This document shows, piece by piece, positions 48,122 to 58,178 of a stretch of DNA of 64,000 nt; within the stretch, counting starts at the first letter, position 1, and every line of letters begins with the position of its first letter. Below the pieces are notes generated by a model, which had not been told where the DNA came from, did no database searches, and was given only the letters and a program-made list of their open reading frames with translations. The stretch is taken from the NCBI GenBank assembly GCA_023205875.1, contig CP060755.1:310001-374000 (forward strand), written 5' to 3'. The stretch is from Chloropicon primus. Lineage: Eukaryota > Chlorophyta > Chloropicophyceae > Chloropicales > Chloropicaceae. A program made the position numbers and the translations under genes.

Positions 48122-50171
48122 CTACAGAGGGCGTCGCAGCGCTGGCGGCCAAATCTCGCGTGGGACAGACCAATTTTGTGCATGGAGGAAAGCACTGGCG
48201 ATGGCGAGGATGTTGTCCGAGCCGTTATCGTCGCGGGGCACTTCCATACTGCATTTGGGGCAGGACAAAACTCCGTACTGGGGACGTCCCTTCTTTGATG
48301 GTGGTCCGTTTCCTCGGCTTCTATCACTCTTGTGCACTCTCCGCAGCGCAGTGGAGATGTTCTTCTGAGAGCATGCTGCGCACATCTTGGAGGTGTTGTA
48401 TTCATCGACGAAGAAGAATCTCCCTGGTGTGGTCTTCGTCACCAAAAACCTTTTGAGCCCGATGCAAGGCCCGGGAGGGCGTCCCCTGATGCCAGAGGGG
48501 AAGTTTGCGGCTCCGCAGAAGACGATGTGTGACGCCGTCGGGAAGAGTTTGCTTGCTATGAACTCCATAGTTCGCTGCTTTCGCCCAAAAGTCTCCAACC
48601 CTTTTCGACGCCAGCGCCGTTGCCCCAAAAAAATCGATGGCGTTGGAGAGGAAGGTGAGCCGGGTCCCAATCGCCGCCTGGAGGCGATCTACACTTGTGA
48701 GCTTCAGAGAAATGGCGCGGTCGTTCAATCTCTGTTGGAGATTGTTGGGGGCTCTGCTCAGCCACTGGTGTGCCAAAATATTCCTCTTCGTGAAACCACA
48801 GCGGTCGCGGTAAGCGGAGAGGTGAAGAGAAAAGGTCCTCTTCCTCCCCCTCTCCAGAATGTTCGCGTAGACGACAAAAATTCGGCCGGGATCAACGCCC
48901 ACGGTGTTCCGGGGATCGAACTGAGAAGGCTTGGTGGCACACCGCTCCCCTTGGCCTATATAGTTGTTGTCGGGACGAGCGAGGATCACCTCTTCGACAA
49001 CGACCACGACGCTGAGGCCATCGGTTCGAAAGTGCCTAGCGAATGCCTTGGTACGTCCATTCGTGTGGCCCTTCTTGGCGATGTTGTTCACCTTCTTGGT
49101 GAAAATCTTCTCCCACCCACGGCCACCATCATAGCCCCAGAGTTCCAGGCAAGATCGCGAGACATTGATCATTGGATACTGCACCCGGCAGACAGGCACC
49201 AGAGTGAAACGCTTGATCGGAAGGTCCGAGGCCTCTACCGTTTTGAGCATCATATACCTGAACACGACCATGTTTCTCTCTTGCTCCGCGGGGTCGAGAA
49301 CGTTGTCGGTGCCGTGCATAAAGTCTGCAACGCCAAAGCCCTGAACGAGGGCCAGCTCGTTGTGGTAGTGTTGAACGAGGTCGGGGCTCCGGGGCTGCGA
49401 CTCGCTCAAAAGGGCTGCTCGGAGAGCGGCAGCCTCGGATTTGTTCAGTTGGTACTTTGCTCTCAGGTATTGCTTCATGTGATTGAAGGTCCCGTACTTG
49501 AGGAAGTTTGACCAATTCGTCCTGAGAACTTGTGCAGCTTCCGTGATGACATGCGACAGGAGCGCCCGCGATGGCAGACGCAGAGAGGTCTCGGCAGCTG
49601 TGGCGGCCTGAACCAACGCCGCCATGGATGCCTGGAGCAATGTCCACTCCTGTGACGTTGGTTCCCTCGAATTGGGCGTGTGGGAGACGGTGCGGAGGTA
49701 GTGACCTATCGAAACCCGATCCATCGCTGGAACACACCTCCAAAACCTCCTCTTGAGGAGTTGGATGTCCGCCACCGGCCCCCCCTCCCGCTCAGCCCTG
49801 AGTTGATTGAGCTCAGTCACCATCTCTCCGCACCGACGGTGAAAGGTTTCGAGATCAGCAGAAGCCCCGGGCAGTTCCCCAAGCCGACGAGCATGGTGGA
49901 GGGCCATCAACACCGTGCCGAGATGGGTTATCAACCCCATTCTTCTTGAGGCATCCTCCAATTCGACCCCAAGGCTGTCCCGCAACCTGGGCTGGAGAGC
50001 TGAATGGAGACCGATCTTATACGTCCTAAAAATTTTTTTCTTCTTCCCCTTCTTCTCCTTCTCCTTCTCCTTCTTCCCCTTCCTCCTCTTTGAATGGGAT
50101 CGGCGAGGAGAACGCGAACCACGTAGACGCTTGGCAGTAGGACGTGAGGTCGAAGGGCCGTCGGAGGTCAT
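48122..50171 (-). CDS. Fanzor (eukaryotic TnpB-like RNA-guided nuclease family), one frameshift
   Basis: Intronless, start ATG at 50171; frame 1 covers 589 codons and a second frame carries the C-terminus to the stop at 48122, ~680 residues in all. Lys/Arg-rich start (18-48) as a likely nuclear signal. RuvC-I: NTVGVDPGRIFVVY with Asp 427. After the frame change: a helix ETFGRKQRTMEFIASKL, IVFCGAANFPSG, and FFFVDEYNTSKMCAACSQKN, whose Glu fits the displaced RuvC-II acid reported for Fanzors. Zinc ribbon CAAC...CPKC, and RuvC-III RDDNGSDNI (RDxNxxxNI). The frame change falls at a seven-A/four-C homopolymer (plus strand 48623-48633): real mutation or assembly error. Arg codons are CGN-rich, unlike the AGG-rich host genes. 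Fanzor assignment is from motifs; activity is untested. Confidence 0.83.
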
Positions 50172-50261
50172 GGTGTCGAAGTAGAGTTAATGTGGAAGTG
50201 CCCAGCCCCCCTCCCTCCCCCCCTCTCTCCTCTCCTCTCCTCTCCTCTCTTTTTTTGATGT

Positions 50262-50330
50262 TGTGGCTGTGGCTGTGGCTGTGGCTGTGGCTGTGGCTGT
50301 GGCTGTGGTTGTGGCTGTGGTCGTGGAAAT
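50262..50330 (+). repeat. (TGTGGC)n microsatellite
   Basis: About ten hexanucleotide units with three variant units at the end (gttgtggctgtggtcgtgg). It lies 95 bp upstream of the Fanzor ATG. Confidence 0.9.
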
Positions 50331-50656
50331 TTTGAAAGTGTCATCGGAGACCACGACCCTCACCCTCAGTTGTGAACGTCCGTCGTCGCACCAGGCCGGT
50401 CGCTTGCCCGAGCGACCGGCCTGCCCGAGCGACCGGCCTGCCCGAGCGACCAGCACTTCCCTTGGCGACGCCGTGTGCCCATCACCATGGTGTGCCCAGC
50501 CATGATGAAGCTGGGCTTCATTAGTCGAGACTGAGAGGGGCTTGCGTTCTCGTTTTTTGTTTCCTTGTGTTTCTTTTTTAAGTGAACGCGCCCCCATAGT
50601 CGAGGCCACAGCTCGAAGACTCAAAGAGCGTGCGAACTCGACAGTCCCTGGCATCG

Positions 50657-51135
50657 GCGGGGTGATTGGTTGTGGACGATGAAAGGAGCAGCCTTGCGTG
50701 CCTACATGTTTCAAGACTCTTGATTCTGAAACAGCCAACCAACCAAGCCTCGCCACCGCCGGGGTGAGCTCCGACACGCCTGCATGAAAGTGTTTTACAC
50801 TCGGGGCAGCTCCTTCCTCTTCGGAGTGAGAGTAGTCCGGATGGCTCTCTACATTGGATGGAAGTGTCACCTTCCATTCTAAGGCGTTTCGATTCGCTGG
50901 TGGAGGGCCGCATAGAATACAATCGAAGGTACCTGATGGGAGTAACCCTCCGGGGTAACTTTTGCGTGATGGTATCGTGTAATCAAATGATGAGAAGCAA
51001 CGTAGACGCAGCGCAGGCCGAAGCTAGGGCGAAGCCCTGGTGGAGCCCTGGTGGAGCCCTGCGGGTGCGTCATGAGTGTGATCGCTCTCACCAGCGATCA
51101 CACAAGGATTCATTTGCTAATCTGATGTACTATGT
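50657..51135 (+). repeat. Dispersed hairpin repeat, copy B
   Basis: About 480 bp, the longest copy. Compared with copy A it has an insertion near 50835-50880 (ggatggctctctacattgga region). Perfect stem TGTGATCGCT / AGCGATCACA at 51077-51086 and 51093-51102, loop CTCACC. A 12-bp direct duplication of ccctggtggag lies near 51039-51062. Ends at tgatgtactatgt, matching the outer end of copy C. Confidence 0.85.
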
Positions 51136-51192
51136 AATCGTAATCCCTAATCCCACGGGAGGAAATTCCTAGAAGCCATTTCAGCCAAGAGA

Positions 51193-53126
51193 TTGTCGGA
51201 GGAGCAGGGAGGCACGGAAGAGTCACTCGGAGAGAGAGGCCGTAGGGACGAGGAGGTGCGAGGGGGGGGACCATGGTGTGAGGACGGAGGGAACGCAAGG
51301 ACTGTGATTTTGCTTGCTTGTTTGCGCGGGAAGACCCTTGCGGAGGACATGGAGGGGGGAGGCGAGAGCCAGTTCCTGCAGTTTGAGCTCGAGCACGAGC
51401 TCAAGTGCCCGCTGTGTGGGGACTTTTTGAACGATGCGACGGCTACGGCGTGCTCCCACTCCTTCTGCAGGAAGTGCATACGGGCTAACTTGGACCAACA
51501 GGAGGGGGACACGAAGGTTTGCCCAGTTTGCAAGGTAAGGAGAGGGAAAGAGAGAAAGAGATGACGTGTGCGTCCGCGTGCGTTTCGTTCAAGTTCGGTG
51601 CTGACCCTTTGCCTTTCCGTTCTCCTTTGCTGCAGACTCACGTAGAGGTCGAAAGCCTGGCGAGCAACGAGAAGCTCAACAAGATTGCGTCGATATTCAG
51701 GGCGAAGCGGAGCTTGCAGAACAGGAGCACAGCGGCCGCGAAGAACGAGTTGGGCTACGAGATGTTCTACTACTTTCTGCAGTACACGAAGGCGAAGCAA
51801 GTTCAGCTTCTCCGTGAGGTGAAGAGCAACATTTTGTCCCTGGACCAGGACCTCAGCACCGTGAGGAGGCGGCTGGAAGCGAGCACCGGCATAGGACTCC
51901 GGGACCCCACCACCACGGGGGCGCCCGACCCGAGGCAGCTCGAGGTGATCAACCAGCGGGTGAGGGAGGACCTGCGGCACTACCCGCACTTGACAAGCAT
52001 TCTCCCGAGGCTCGATAACTTTTACGTGTACAACAAGAACGTCTCGGTCCTAGCGGGCTCGAAAAGGAAGGGTTGGGACGCCAGCAACTCGGTGAACGAG
52101 AACATCCAGGTGAAGCGGAGGGAGCAGTATGTCGACGGGGTAGCGGAGACCCTTTTGAACATATCGAAGCACCACAGGCTCAAGTTCGAGGTCGAGATTC
52201 CGTATGGCGACATGATGCAAAAGTCCGCAATTATTTCTAGCATTGGGTTTAACTCAAACCATGAGTGCTTTGCGACCGCTGGGGTCTCCAAGAGGATCAA
52301 AATATACGACTTCAAGAACGTGATGGAGGACAGGTTCAGAATTCCGTGCCCCATCCTGGAGCTCACGTGGCGGTCCAAGCTGAGCGACCTGGACTGGAAC
52401 AAGCAGGAGAAGTCTCTCCTCGCCACGAGTGACTACGACGGGATGATCTCTGTTTGGGACGTTGATTCGGGGGAAAACATACTGGAGTACGACGAGCACG
52501 AGAAGCGGGCGTGGAGCGTGAACTTTAGCAAGACGGACGCGAGCCTCCTGGCCTCAGGGAGCGACGACGGGACAGTCAAGGTGTACTCCACAAAGCAAAA
52601 CAGGAGTGTGCTGACTGTGGAGACTATGGCGAATGTCTGTTCCGTGCAGTACCACCCAACAAATTTTCACTACATGGCGATTGGGTGCAGCGACCACCAG
52701 GCGTATGTCTACGACCTGCGGAATCCAAACGAGCCCGTGGTGACCTTGTCTGGCCACAAGAGGGCCATCTCGTACGCGGCCTACAGCAAGGACAACGAGA
52801 TTATCACGGCGTCAACGGACAACACGCTGAGGCTGTGGAACGTGAACAATGGGGAGACGAAGAGGGTTCTGAGTGGGCACGAGAATCAGAAGCACTTTGT
52901 CGGCCTGGCCCTCAAGGATGACTGGGTGGCGGTCGGGAGTGAGACAAACGAGCTCTTTGTGTACAACAAGGCGCTGGATTCGCCCATACACCGGTACAGT
53001 TTCGACGAATCCAGCGAGATGCACAACTCCAACCATTTCATTAGCGCCACCTGCTGGAAGCCTCGGTCTGACATTATTCTGTGCGCCAGCAGTGACGGGA
53101 ACTTGAGGGTATTAAGGTTAGAGTAG
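51193..53126 (+). CDS. COP1: COP1 E3 ubiquitin ligase (RING, coiled coil, WD40)
   Basis: Two exons, 51193-51534 and 51636-53126 (donor GTAAGG, acceptor CTGCAG). Two ATGs fit, 51193 (610 aa) and 51349 (558 aa, MEGGGESQFLQF). RING: LKCPLCGDFLNDATATACSH, SFCRKCIRAN, CPVCK, with eight ligands. A coiled coil spans about 120-190. Seven WD40 blades include EDRFRIPCPILELTWRSKLS, LLATSDYDGMISVWDVDSGE, LLASGSDDGTVKVYSTKQNR and GHKRAISYAAYSKDNEIITA, the near-identical COP1 order. It ubiquitinates light-signalling transcription factors in darkness and works with SPA/DDB1-CUL4 in plants. The adjacent repeats end only ~60 bp upstream, so the promoter overlaps them. Confidence 0.95.
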
Positions 53127-53259
53127 TCTTGTAATTTTATGTCTGTGTACTTTCACTCTCTTGGTGGCGAAGGGCCCAGCTCCCCGCGTGGGTCGAAATC
53201 CTATTCCAAAAATGACAATGTTGTTGCGTATACAATTACAGTGGAGTAAATTAGCTGCT

Positions 53260-54033
53260 CTACTCTTCAGAGCTGTAGATGGGGAGCGACACACTCGCGG
53301 TTGTTTTGACGTATATCCTTCGGACGTTCTTCCACTCTCCTATGGACTCCATGCTGGACAGCTTCTCCACCACCTCCAGCAGGTTCTCCAGTATCTGATC
53401 CGGGCTGTGCTCCTGGGGCCGGCCGATCCTCACCGTGAAGCAAGAGCCCCCGGAAAGGTAGACGTAAGTGCTCTTGATCGCGTCCTCGATGTTCTGCTTC
53501 CATTTTGCGTTGCTCCCCCTGAGATCGACCGGCAAAGGCTGCTTCTTCTTCTTGAAAAAGGTCTTGCCGAGGAGTTTGGGCAGGAGCGGCAGAATTCTCG
53601 TGTCCGCGAGGAACAGCGCGTAGTCCTTACAAAGCTGCCTCTTCTGCTCGTGCGTGGCAAACTTCTTCTTCAGGTTGCTCACCCTGAGAACTTTCGACAC
53701 GCCAAGGATGTTCCCCTCCTGAATGTTGGCCTTCGCTTTCTTCTTTCCTTCTCCGGCAACGTCCTTGACGATGAGGCACGACTCCGCTTCCTCAAGGCTG
53801 TAGATCGGGTGGGATATTTTGATCCTCACCGGTTTGTCCTTCCTCACCGGGTTCGACTTCTTCAGGGTCACCGTCAAGTGCAAGAAGTCGTCGCCGTTGG
53901 AGTCCCCGCTGTCGAACAAGCTCTGCTTCGAGGATGCCCCCTTCCCCCCCTCCTTCCTCTCCTTCTTCAGCCAGGCGTACAGAGCCTTTATGGCCTTCTT
54001 CGCCTGCGCGGAGTCCACACTCGCGTCACCCAT
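53260..54033 (-). CDS. Ribosomal-L1-domain protein, RSL1D1/Utp30 type
   Basis: 257 aa, single exon, start ATG at 54033 (MGDASVDSAQ). The L1 fold is seen from LYAWLKKERKEG, VRIKISHPIYSLEEAESCLI, KRQLCKDYALFLADTRILPL, LPKLLGKTFFKKKKQPLPVD, then AIKSTYVYLSGGSCFTVRIG and LLEVVEKLSS. The LADTRILPLLPKLLGKTFFKKKKQPLPV block is the signature of human RSL1D1 and yeast Utp30, which associate with 90S pre-ribosomes. The basic C-terminal tail of the animal protein is absent, as in yeast. Head-to-head with an SLP phosphatase. Confidence 0.87.
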   Translation of the reverse strand: MGDASVDSAQAKKAIKALYAWLKKERKEGGKGASSKQSLFDSGDSNGDDFLHLTVTLKKSNPVRKDKPVRIKISHPIYSLEEAESCLIVKDVAGEGKKKAKANIQEGNILGVSKVLRVSNLKKKFATHEQKRQLCKDYALFLADTRILPLLPKLLGKTFFKKKKQPLPVDLRGSNAKWKQNIEDAIKSTYVYLSGGSCFTVRIGRPQEHSPDQILENLLEVVEKLSSMESIGEWKNVRRIYVKTTASVSLPIYSSEE

Positions 54034-54552
54034 CGTCGCACCTCGAGACAGCCCACTCGCGAACTCTCTCTCTCTCTTTCCACCCTCTCGCAATCCTGCA
54101 CGTCCTTCGCTTCAGGCGAATACGTCGTCAAAATCGTCGAATGACCCACCAACCGAAAGCTCGTGACTCGTACTCTCGTTCTGACAAACTTCCACGACAA
54201 CTCCACGGCTCACCTCTCTTCCAACCCTCGTCAAACTCTCCAGGTTCCCCCTCCTCGTTCCCACTCCAGCGCCTCCTGGTCTTGCAGACTCTGGCGGCTC
54301 AAGTCATCCTCATCCAGTGTAAACAATCGTACACCTTGTTTTGCTTGTCTGGCAAAGCAAAGCAAAGCAAAGCAAAGCAGAGGAGAGAGGAGAGGAGCAG
54401 CTTGGTTTGGAGAGGCTTCCGGGGGTTGGAGCTTGAGGGTGTCGTGACACGAAAGTCAGTCGTCTCGAGATCTTTCGTACCGTGGGTCGGTCGACGGATT
54501 TGGTGCATTTTAGCGGGAGGTGGAGGGGCGGGCTTGAGATCACTTCTGGGTA
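54034..54552. other. Divergent promoter region with AAAGC repeat
   Basis: 519 bases. A pentanucleotide aaagc run occupies about 54354-54380. No RNA gene or ORF of interest. Confidence 0.5.
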
Positions 54553-55788
54553 ATGGGGGGCTGGTTGCTTGATAGTCTGGTGGGGACGTCGACGTCAGGG
54601 GACGGGAGGAAGGTGTACGAGCGATTCGTGGACAGTTTTGTGGCCTCTTCGATCAATGGTGGAACGCCTCAGCTGGTTGGCGAGGTGGTTAAGCCACCTC
54701 AGAGCGTGGAGAAGGACGAGAGGAACGGCAGGAGCAGTTTCTCGTTCGCGTCTTCGTTGTGGCAGAAGGGGGGTCGAGGGGGCCCCGTGAGCTTCTACCC
54801 CGCGGCGAAGAGGCTCGTCGCGATCGGAGACCTCCACGGAGACTTCCAAAAGGCGGTGAAAGCGTTCAGGGTGGCCGGGTTAATTGACGAGAGCACCAAC
54901 TGGGTGGGTGGGGAGACCGTGGCGGTGCAGGTGGGCGACGTGCTCGACAGGGGTGGCGCGGAGATCCGGATCTTTCACTTTCTGGAGAAGCTCAAGAGGC
55001 AGGCCGCGAGCCAGGGGGGGGCTCTCCACGTCCTGAATGGGAACCACGAGATCATGAACGTCGCGGGGAGGTTCAGGTACGCCACCGCGGAGGGGCTGGA
55101 GGAATTCCACCGGTGGGAGAAGGTGCTCCGGTTTGGTGAAAAGCTCAAGTGCATGTGCCACAAAGACGGTGAGAAGTGCAGGGCAGGTATCCCTGAACTG
55201 AGCGCCACTGGCCTGGAAGCGAGGAGGGAGGCCCTGAAGCCAGGGGGCCACCTGTCCAAGCACTTCCTGGCGCACTATCCGGTGGCTCTCGTCGTGGGGT
55301 CTAGCGTCTTTGTCCACGGAGGCCTGCACCCCAAGCACGCAGATTATGGGATCGAACGAATGAACAGCGAGGCGAGTGAGTGGATAAGGGGGGAGAGCAA
55401 GGAATCGGCGGTCCCGTGGTTTCTGAGTGGGAGAAACGCCATCGTGTGGTCGAGAATGTACTCCATGCCGCAGGAGGAGAAGTGTGACTGTGGCATGCTT
55501 TTCGAGGCACTGGGCAAGCTGCCGAGGAAACGAGGAAACGAGGAAACGAGGAGGATGGTCGTTGGCCACACGATTCAATATCCCATGGGAATCAACGCAG
55601 TTTGCGATGGCAGCGTGTTCAGAGTGGACGTCGGCGCTTCCAAGGGGTGTGCTGACGCCGAACCAGAGGTGCTGGAGATCATCGAGGACAGGGAGGTGAG
55701 GAGACTTCGAGCCCACGTGGCCCCTCAAATTTTAGTGGGCGCAACAGAAGCAGTGAAAAAGTACAAGCGATCACTGGTTAAAGGGTGA
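54553..55788 (+). CDS. Shewanella-like (SLP) protein phosphatase, PPP family
   Basis: 411 aa, single exon, start ATG at 54553. Calcineurin-like metallophosphatase motifs: GDLHGDFQKAVKAF, VGDVLDRGGAEIRI, LNGNHEIMNVAG, then FVHGGLHPKHADYG and VVGHTIQYPMGIN. The C-terminal metal His and the invariant GDxHG, GDxxDRG and GNHE are intact. GDVLDRGGAE and GNHEIMNVAG are particular to SLP1/SLP2 of plants and bacteria and differ from PP1/PP2A. The Cys pairs CMCHKDGEKC and CDCG also occur in SLP proteins. The N-terminus (1-90) is Ser/Gly-rich and could target an organelle, but it is not a clear transit peptide. Tandem cgaggaaa units near 55525 encode KRGNEETRR. Confidence 0.88.
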   Translation: MGGWLLDSLVGTSTSGDGRKVYERFVDSFVASSINGGTPQLVGEVVKPPQSVEKDERNGRSSFSFASSLWQKGGRGGPVSFYPAAKRLVAIGDLHGDFQKAVKAFRVAGLIDESTNWVGGETVAVQVGDVLDRGGAEIRIFHFLEKLKRQAASQGGALHVLNGNHEIMNVAGRFRYATAEGLEEFHRWEKVLRFGEKLKCMCHKDGEKCRAGIPELSATGLEARREALKPGGHLSKHFLAHYPVALVVGSSVFVHGGLHPKHADYGIERMNSEASEWIRGESKESAVPWFLSGRNAIVWSRMYSMPQEEKCDCGMLFEALGKLPRKRGNEETRRMVVGHTIQYPMGINAVCDGSVFRVDVGASKGCADAEPEVLEIIEDREVRRLRAHVAPQILVGATEAVKKYKRSLVKG

Positions 55789-55833
55789 GCTCTGAATATA
55801 CCACATGATAATTACTCAACGGTGCTTACTGCC

Positions 55834-58178
55834 CTAGTCGAAAAGGCCGCCACCGCTCTTCCCTTTGTCGTCGTCGAGAAAGTCATCAAAAAGCCCCTTT
55901 GATACTCTCCTTTCCTTTTCTGTGGTGCTGAACAAGTCGGACGAGGACGAGAACAGGTCGCTGCCTCCAAATGGAGACTTCTGAGCTGGTGCTTGCTGGC
56001 TCTTGCTCGGGGCAGGCCCTGAGAAGGGCTCGTCAAAGAGATTGGATGATTGCGCGGGCTTGCTCTCACCGAAGAGGCTATCGAACGACGATTCGCCCTT
56101 CTCCTTGTCTCCGAACAAGTCGCTAGCTCCGGTGGCGAAGGGATTGTCACTCTCTTTCCTTGCTGGTGCAGGCTTTGGCTTTGGCTGCTCCTGTGGCAGC
56201 TTTTGTGGCGTCTCACTCGGAGTGTCCCCAGAGACCTTTGTGGTGAACATGAACGGATTCTCCTCCGCAGCTTTTTCTGCCCGCACCTCTTCTTGTGCTA
56301 CTGGTACGTCACCTTTCTTTGTTTCGCCGGCGAGGACAGGCGAAGTAAAGGGTGTTGGCTCCGCCTTTGCCTCTGGCTTGGGCGGAGCTTCACTTTCTGA
56401 CTCCGAATCAAAGTCATCATCGGAGCTGAAGGAGCCGTCAGACTCATCAGGCTCGTTCTGCTTCTTGAGGGCCATCGCCATAGCAAAAGGATCTCGAACC
56501 CCGCCGACAGGGACTTTCACCCTTTTCTCTAAGGGCTCCGAAGTGTTCAGAACCTTGTCTAGGCTGGCACGAGATGCTCGGATGCTGCTTTCTGATAGTG
56601 CTGAAGGAGGCTGGACCTGCATCGAGTCTTCTTGCTGTTTTTCTTGCACCTTATTTACCACCGCATCTTCCTCAAAGAGTCCTACGGATGGGCTCTCTGA
56701 CAGTATGCTGTCTATGATATCCCCGCTGACCCCTTTCTTCGTCGCCGCGATGTCCTTGGCGAACGTGGATCCGCCTACCGCGTGGGGTTGAGCGGTCGAC
56801 TCTAGGGGAACCACCGCGTCCTCAGCACCTCCCCACTCTTTCGGTTGCTTCGTGGCCTCCCCCCTGACCGCTTCTGCCGCGGGCGAAACACCCACCTTCT
56901 TTGGCTTCTCTCCAGCCACCCCTGCCTCCTCAAAGAGTCCTACGGATGGACTCTCCGTCAGAATCTTCGCCAGAGAAGCTTGCAAATTGCCGGCCTGTCT
57001 GGGGGGCATCTCCATCGCTTCTCTGGGGGCGGCGGGCTCGGTATCGAACAGGGAATCTGCGGCCAGGACTTCTCCTGCCTTGTCACCCGTGTCATCCCCA
57101 AAGATATCATCAAAGGAGAGGGCGTAGGAAGCCTTGGGTTTGCTGTCCTCCGCCTTTTCGCTTCCAAAAAGGGCGTCCACATCAGAAAGAAGGGCATCGT
57201 CTGCGTCCAGGGGGAGGAAGGAGGGCTGATCCATCGCAGGCTCGCTTGCAACGTTGCTCGCTTTGTTCTCCTTGGCAGCTGCCAGTTTTGACGACGTTCT
57301 CCTCCTGGGGTTTCTGTTCACCAGCGAGGATTCGAGGCCTTGGCTGAAATCGAGCGGGTTGCCGGCCTCTGGAATCGAAGTGCCTTTCTGCGACGAATCC
57401 TTCCTGGAGAACGCAGTGTCCAAGGAGGGCTCGCTCGTGCCATCCTGCTCGTCCACCATGCTGCCATAGTGCGAGCCCGCCCTGGAGCTTACACTCACCC
57501 CATCTAGCTCCCCAGCAGCGGCACTCTGCTGCATGAACTTCGATGGCCCCTCCTCATCTTGATCTCCATGGCCGTACAAGGCCTCCAATCCGCAGTACTT
57601 GCTCGTGACGTACTCCTCTGTCCCAATGATGCTCGGCAGCACGAAGACTTGCTTTCCCTCTTCGCCCCACTCTCTCTCTCTCTCTTCTTCCGCCTCCGTG
57701 AAACTCGAGCAAGCGATTTTCAAGCTCTCTTGGACCTTCTCAAACAAACCCGGAGTCGGTCCTCCCGCTTCTTGCTGCTTTCCTCCGTCCTCTGCTGGGG
57801 TGTCCACCGAGGGCTCGTCCTCGGAGACTCTCTGTCATGTACGGGCACGGAGAAAGAGTAAGGTGGGAAAAGCAAGTAAGTCAACAACATCCGACTCTTG
57901 TGCAAAGATCGATCCCATCGCCCCTGACTTACGTTCTCCACAAACTGCACCGTGGATATCCTTTCGAAGCTATTGATAAGCAGGTCCACCTCGATGAGTT
58001 TGGTGTCCACACTCTCGGACGCCGTTTTGCACTTTTGGCTCACGTCCGCTGCCCTCGCGAGTATTTTCTCCGAAAGCCTTTGGAGCTCCTTCCTCAGGAG
58101 CTTGTCCTTCGAAAGGGACCACGTCTGGTTCGCCTCCACAGCCTTCTCCAGAGCCTTCCTCTGCTGTGTAGACTCCAT
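55834..58178 (-). CDS. WASH complex subunit FAM21/WASHC2-like
   Basis: Two exons, 57933-58178 (82 codons) and 55834-57831, donor GTAAGT, acceptor GACAG, 747 aa. The N-terminal head aligns with FAM21: NQTWSLSKDKLLRKELQRLS, a helix region, then VDLLINSFERISTVQFVENR matching [20 protein letters not shown]. The long acidic, disordered tail repeats LFa-type motifs: SVGLFEE three times, DSLFD, ALFGSE, DIFGDD, DLFGD, SSDLFS. In animals the tail binds VPS35 of retromer and anchors WASH to endosomes, where it activates Arp2/3. The compact tail with fewer LFa motifs is expected for a protist. Rab5 in the window serves the same organelle. Confidence 0.83.

Larger units (their letters stand above)
50172..51192. 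other. Intergenic region upstream of Fanzor, repeats and dispersed-repeat copy B
   Basis: About 1 kb between the Fanzor start and the COP1 start. Contents in order: CT runs near 50206-50250, a TGTGGC microsatellite at 50262-50330, a 17-bp tandem cgagcgaccggcctgcc near 50406-50450, unique sequence, and dispersed-repeat copy B (50657-51135). Confidence 0.7.

Noticed and set aside
47842-48456. 204-codon ORF that could be read as a complete NXD1-like protein
   Set aside because: Homology stops near 48056; the remaining codons are antisense to the Fanzor C-terminus.
50187-50870. 227-codon minus-strand ORF in dispersed-repeat copy B
   Set aside because: Half of it is the microsatellite translated as Ala/Thr runs; copy A preserves only part of the frame. 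No domain and no start context.
45076-51135. Copies C and B as terminal inverted repeats of one 6-kb transposon
   Set aside because: The enclosed Cpn10 and RCE1 genes are ordinary host genes, copy C is truncated relative to B, and a third copy exists at 10.8 kb, so a dispersed family is simpler.
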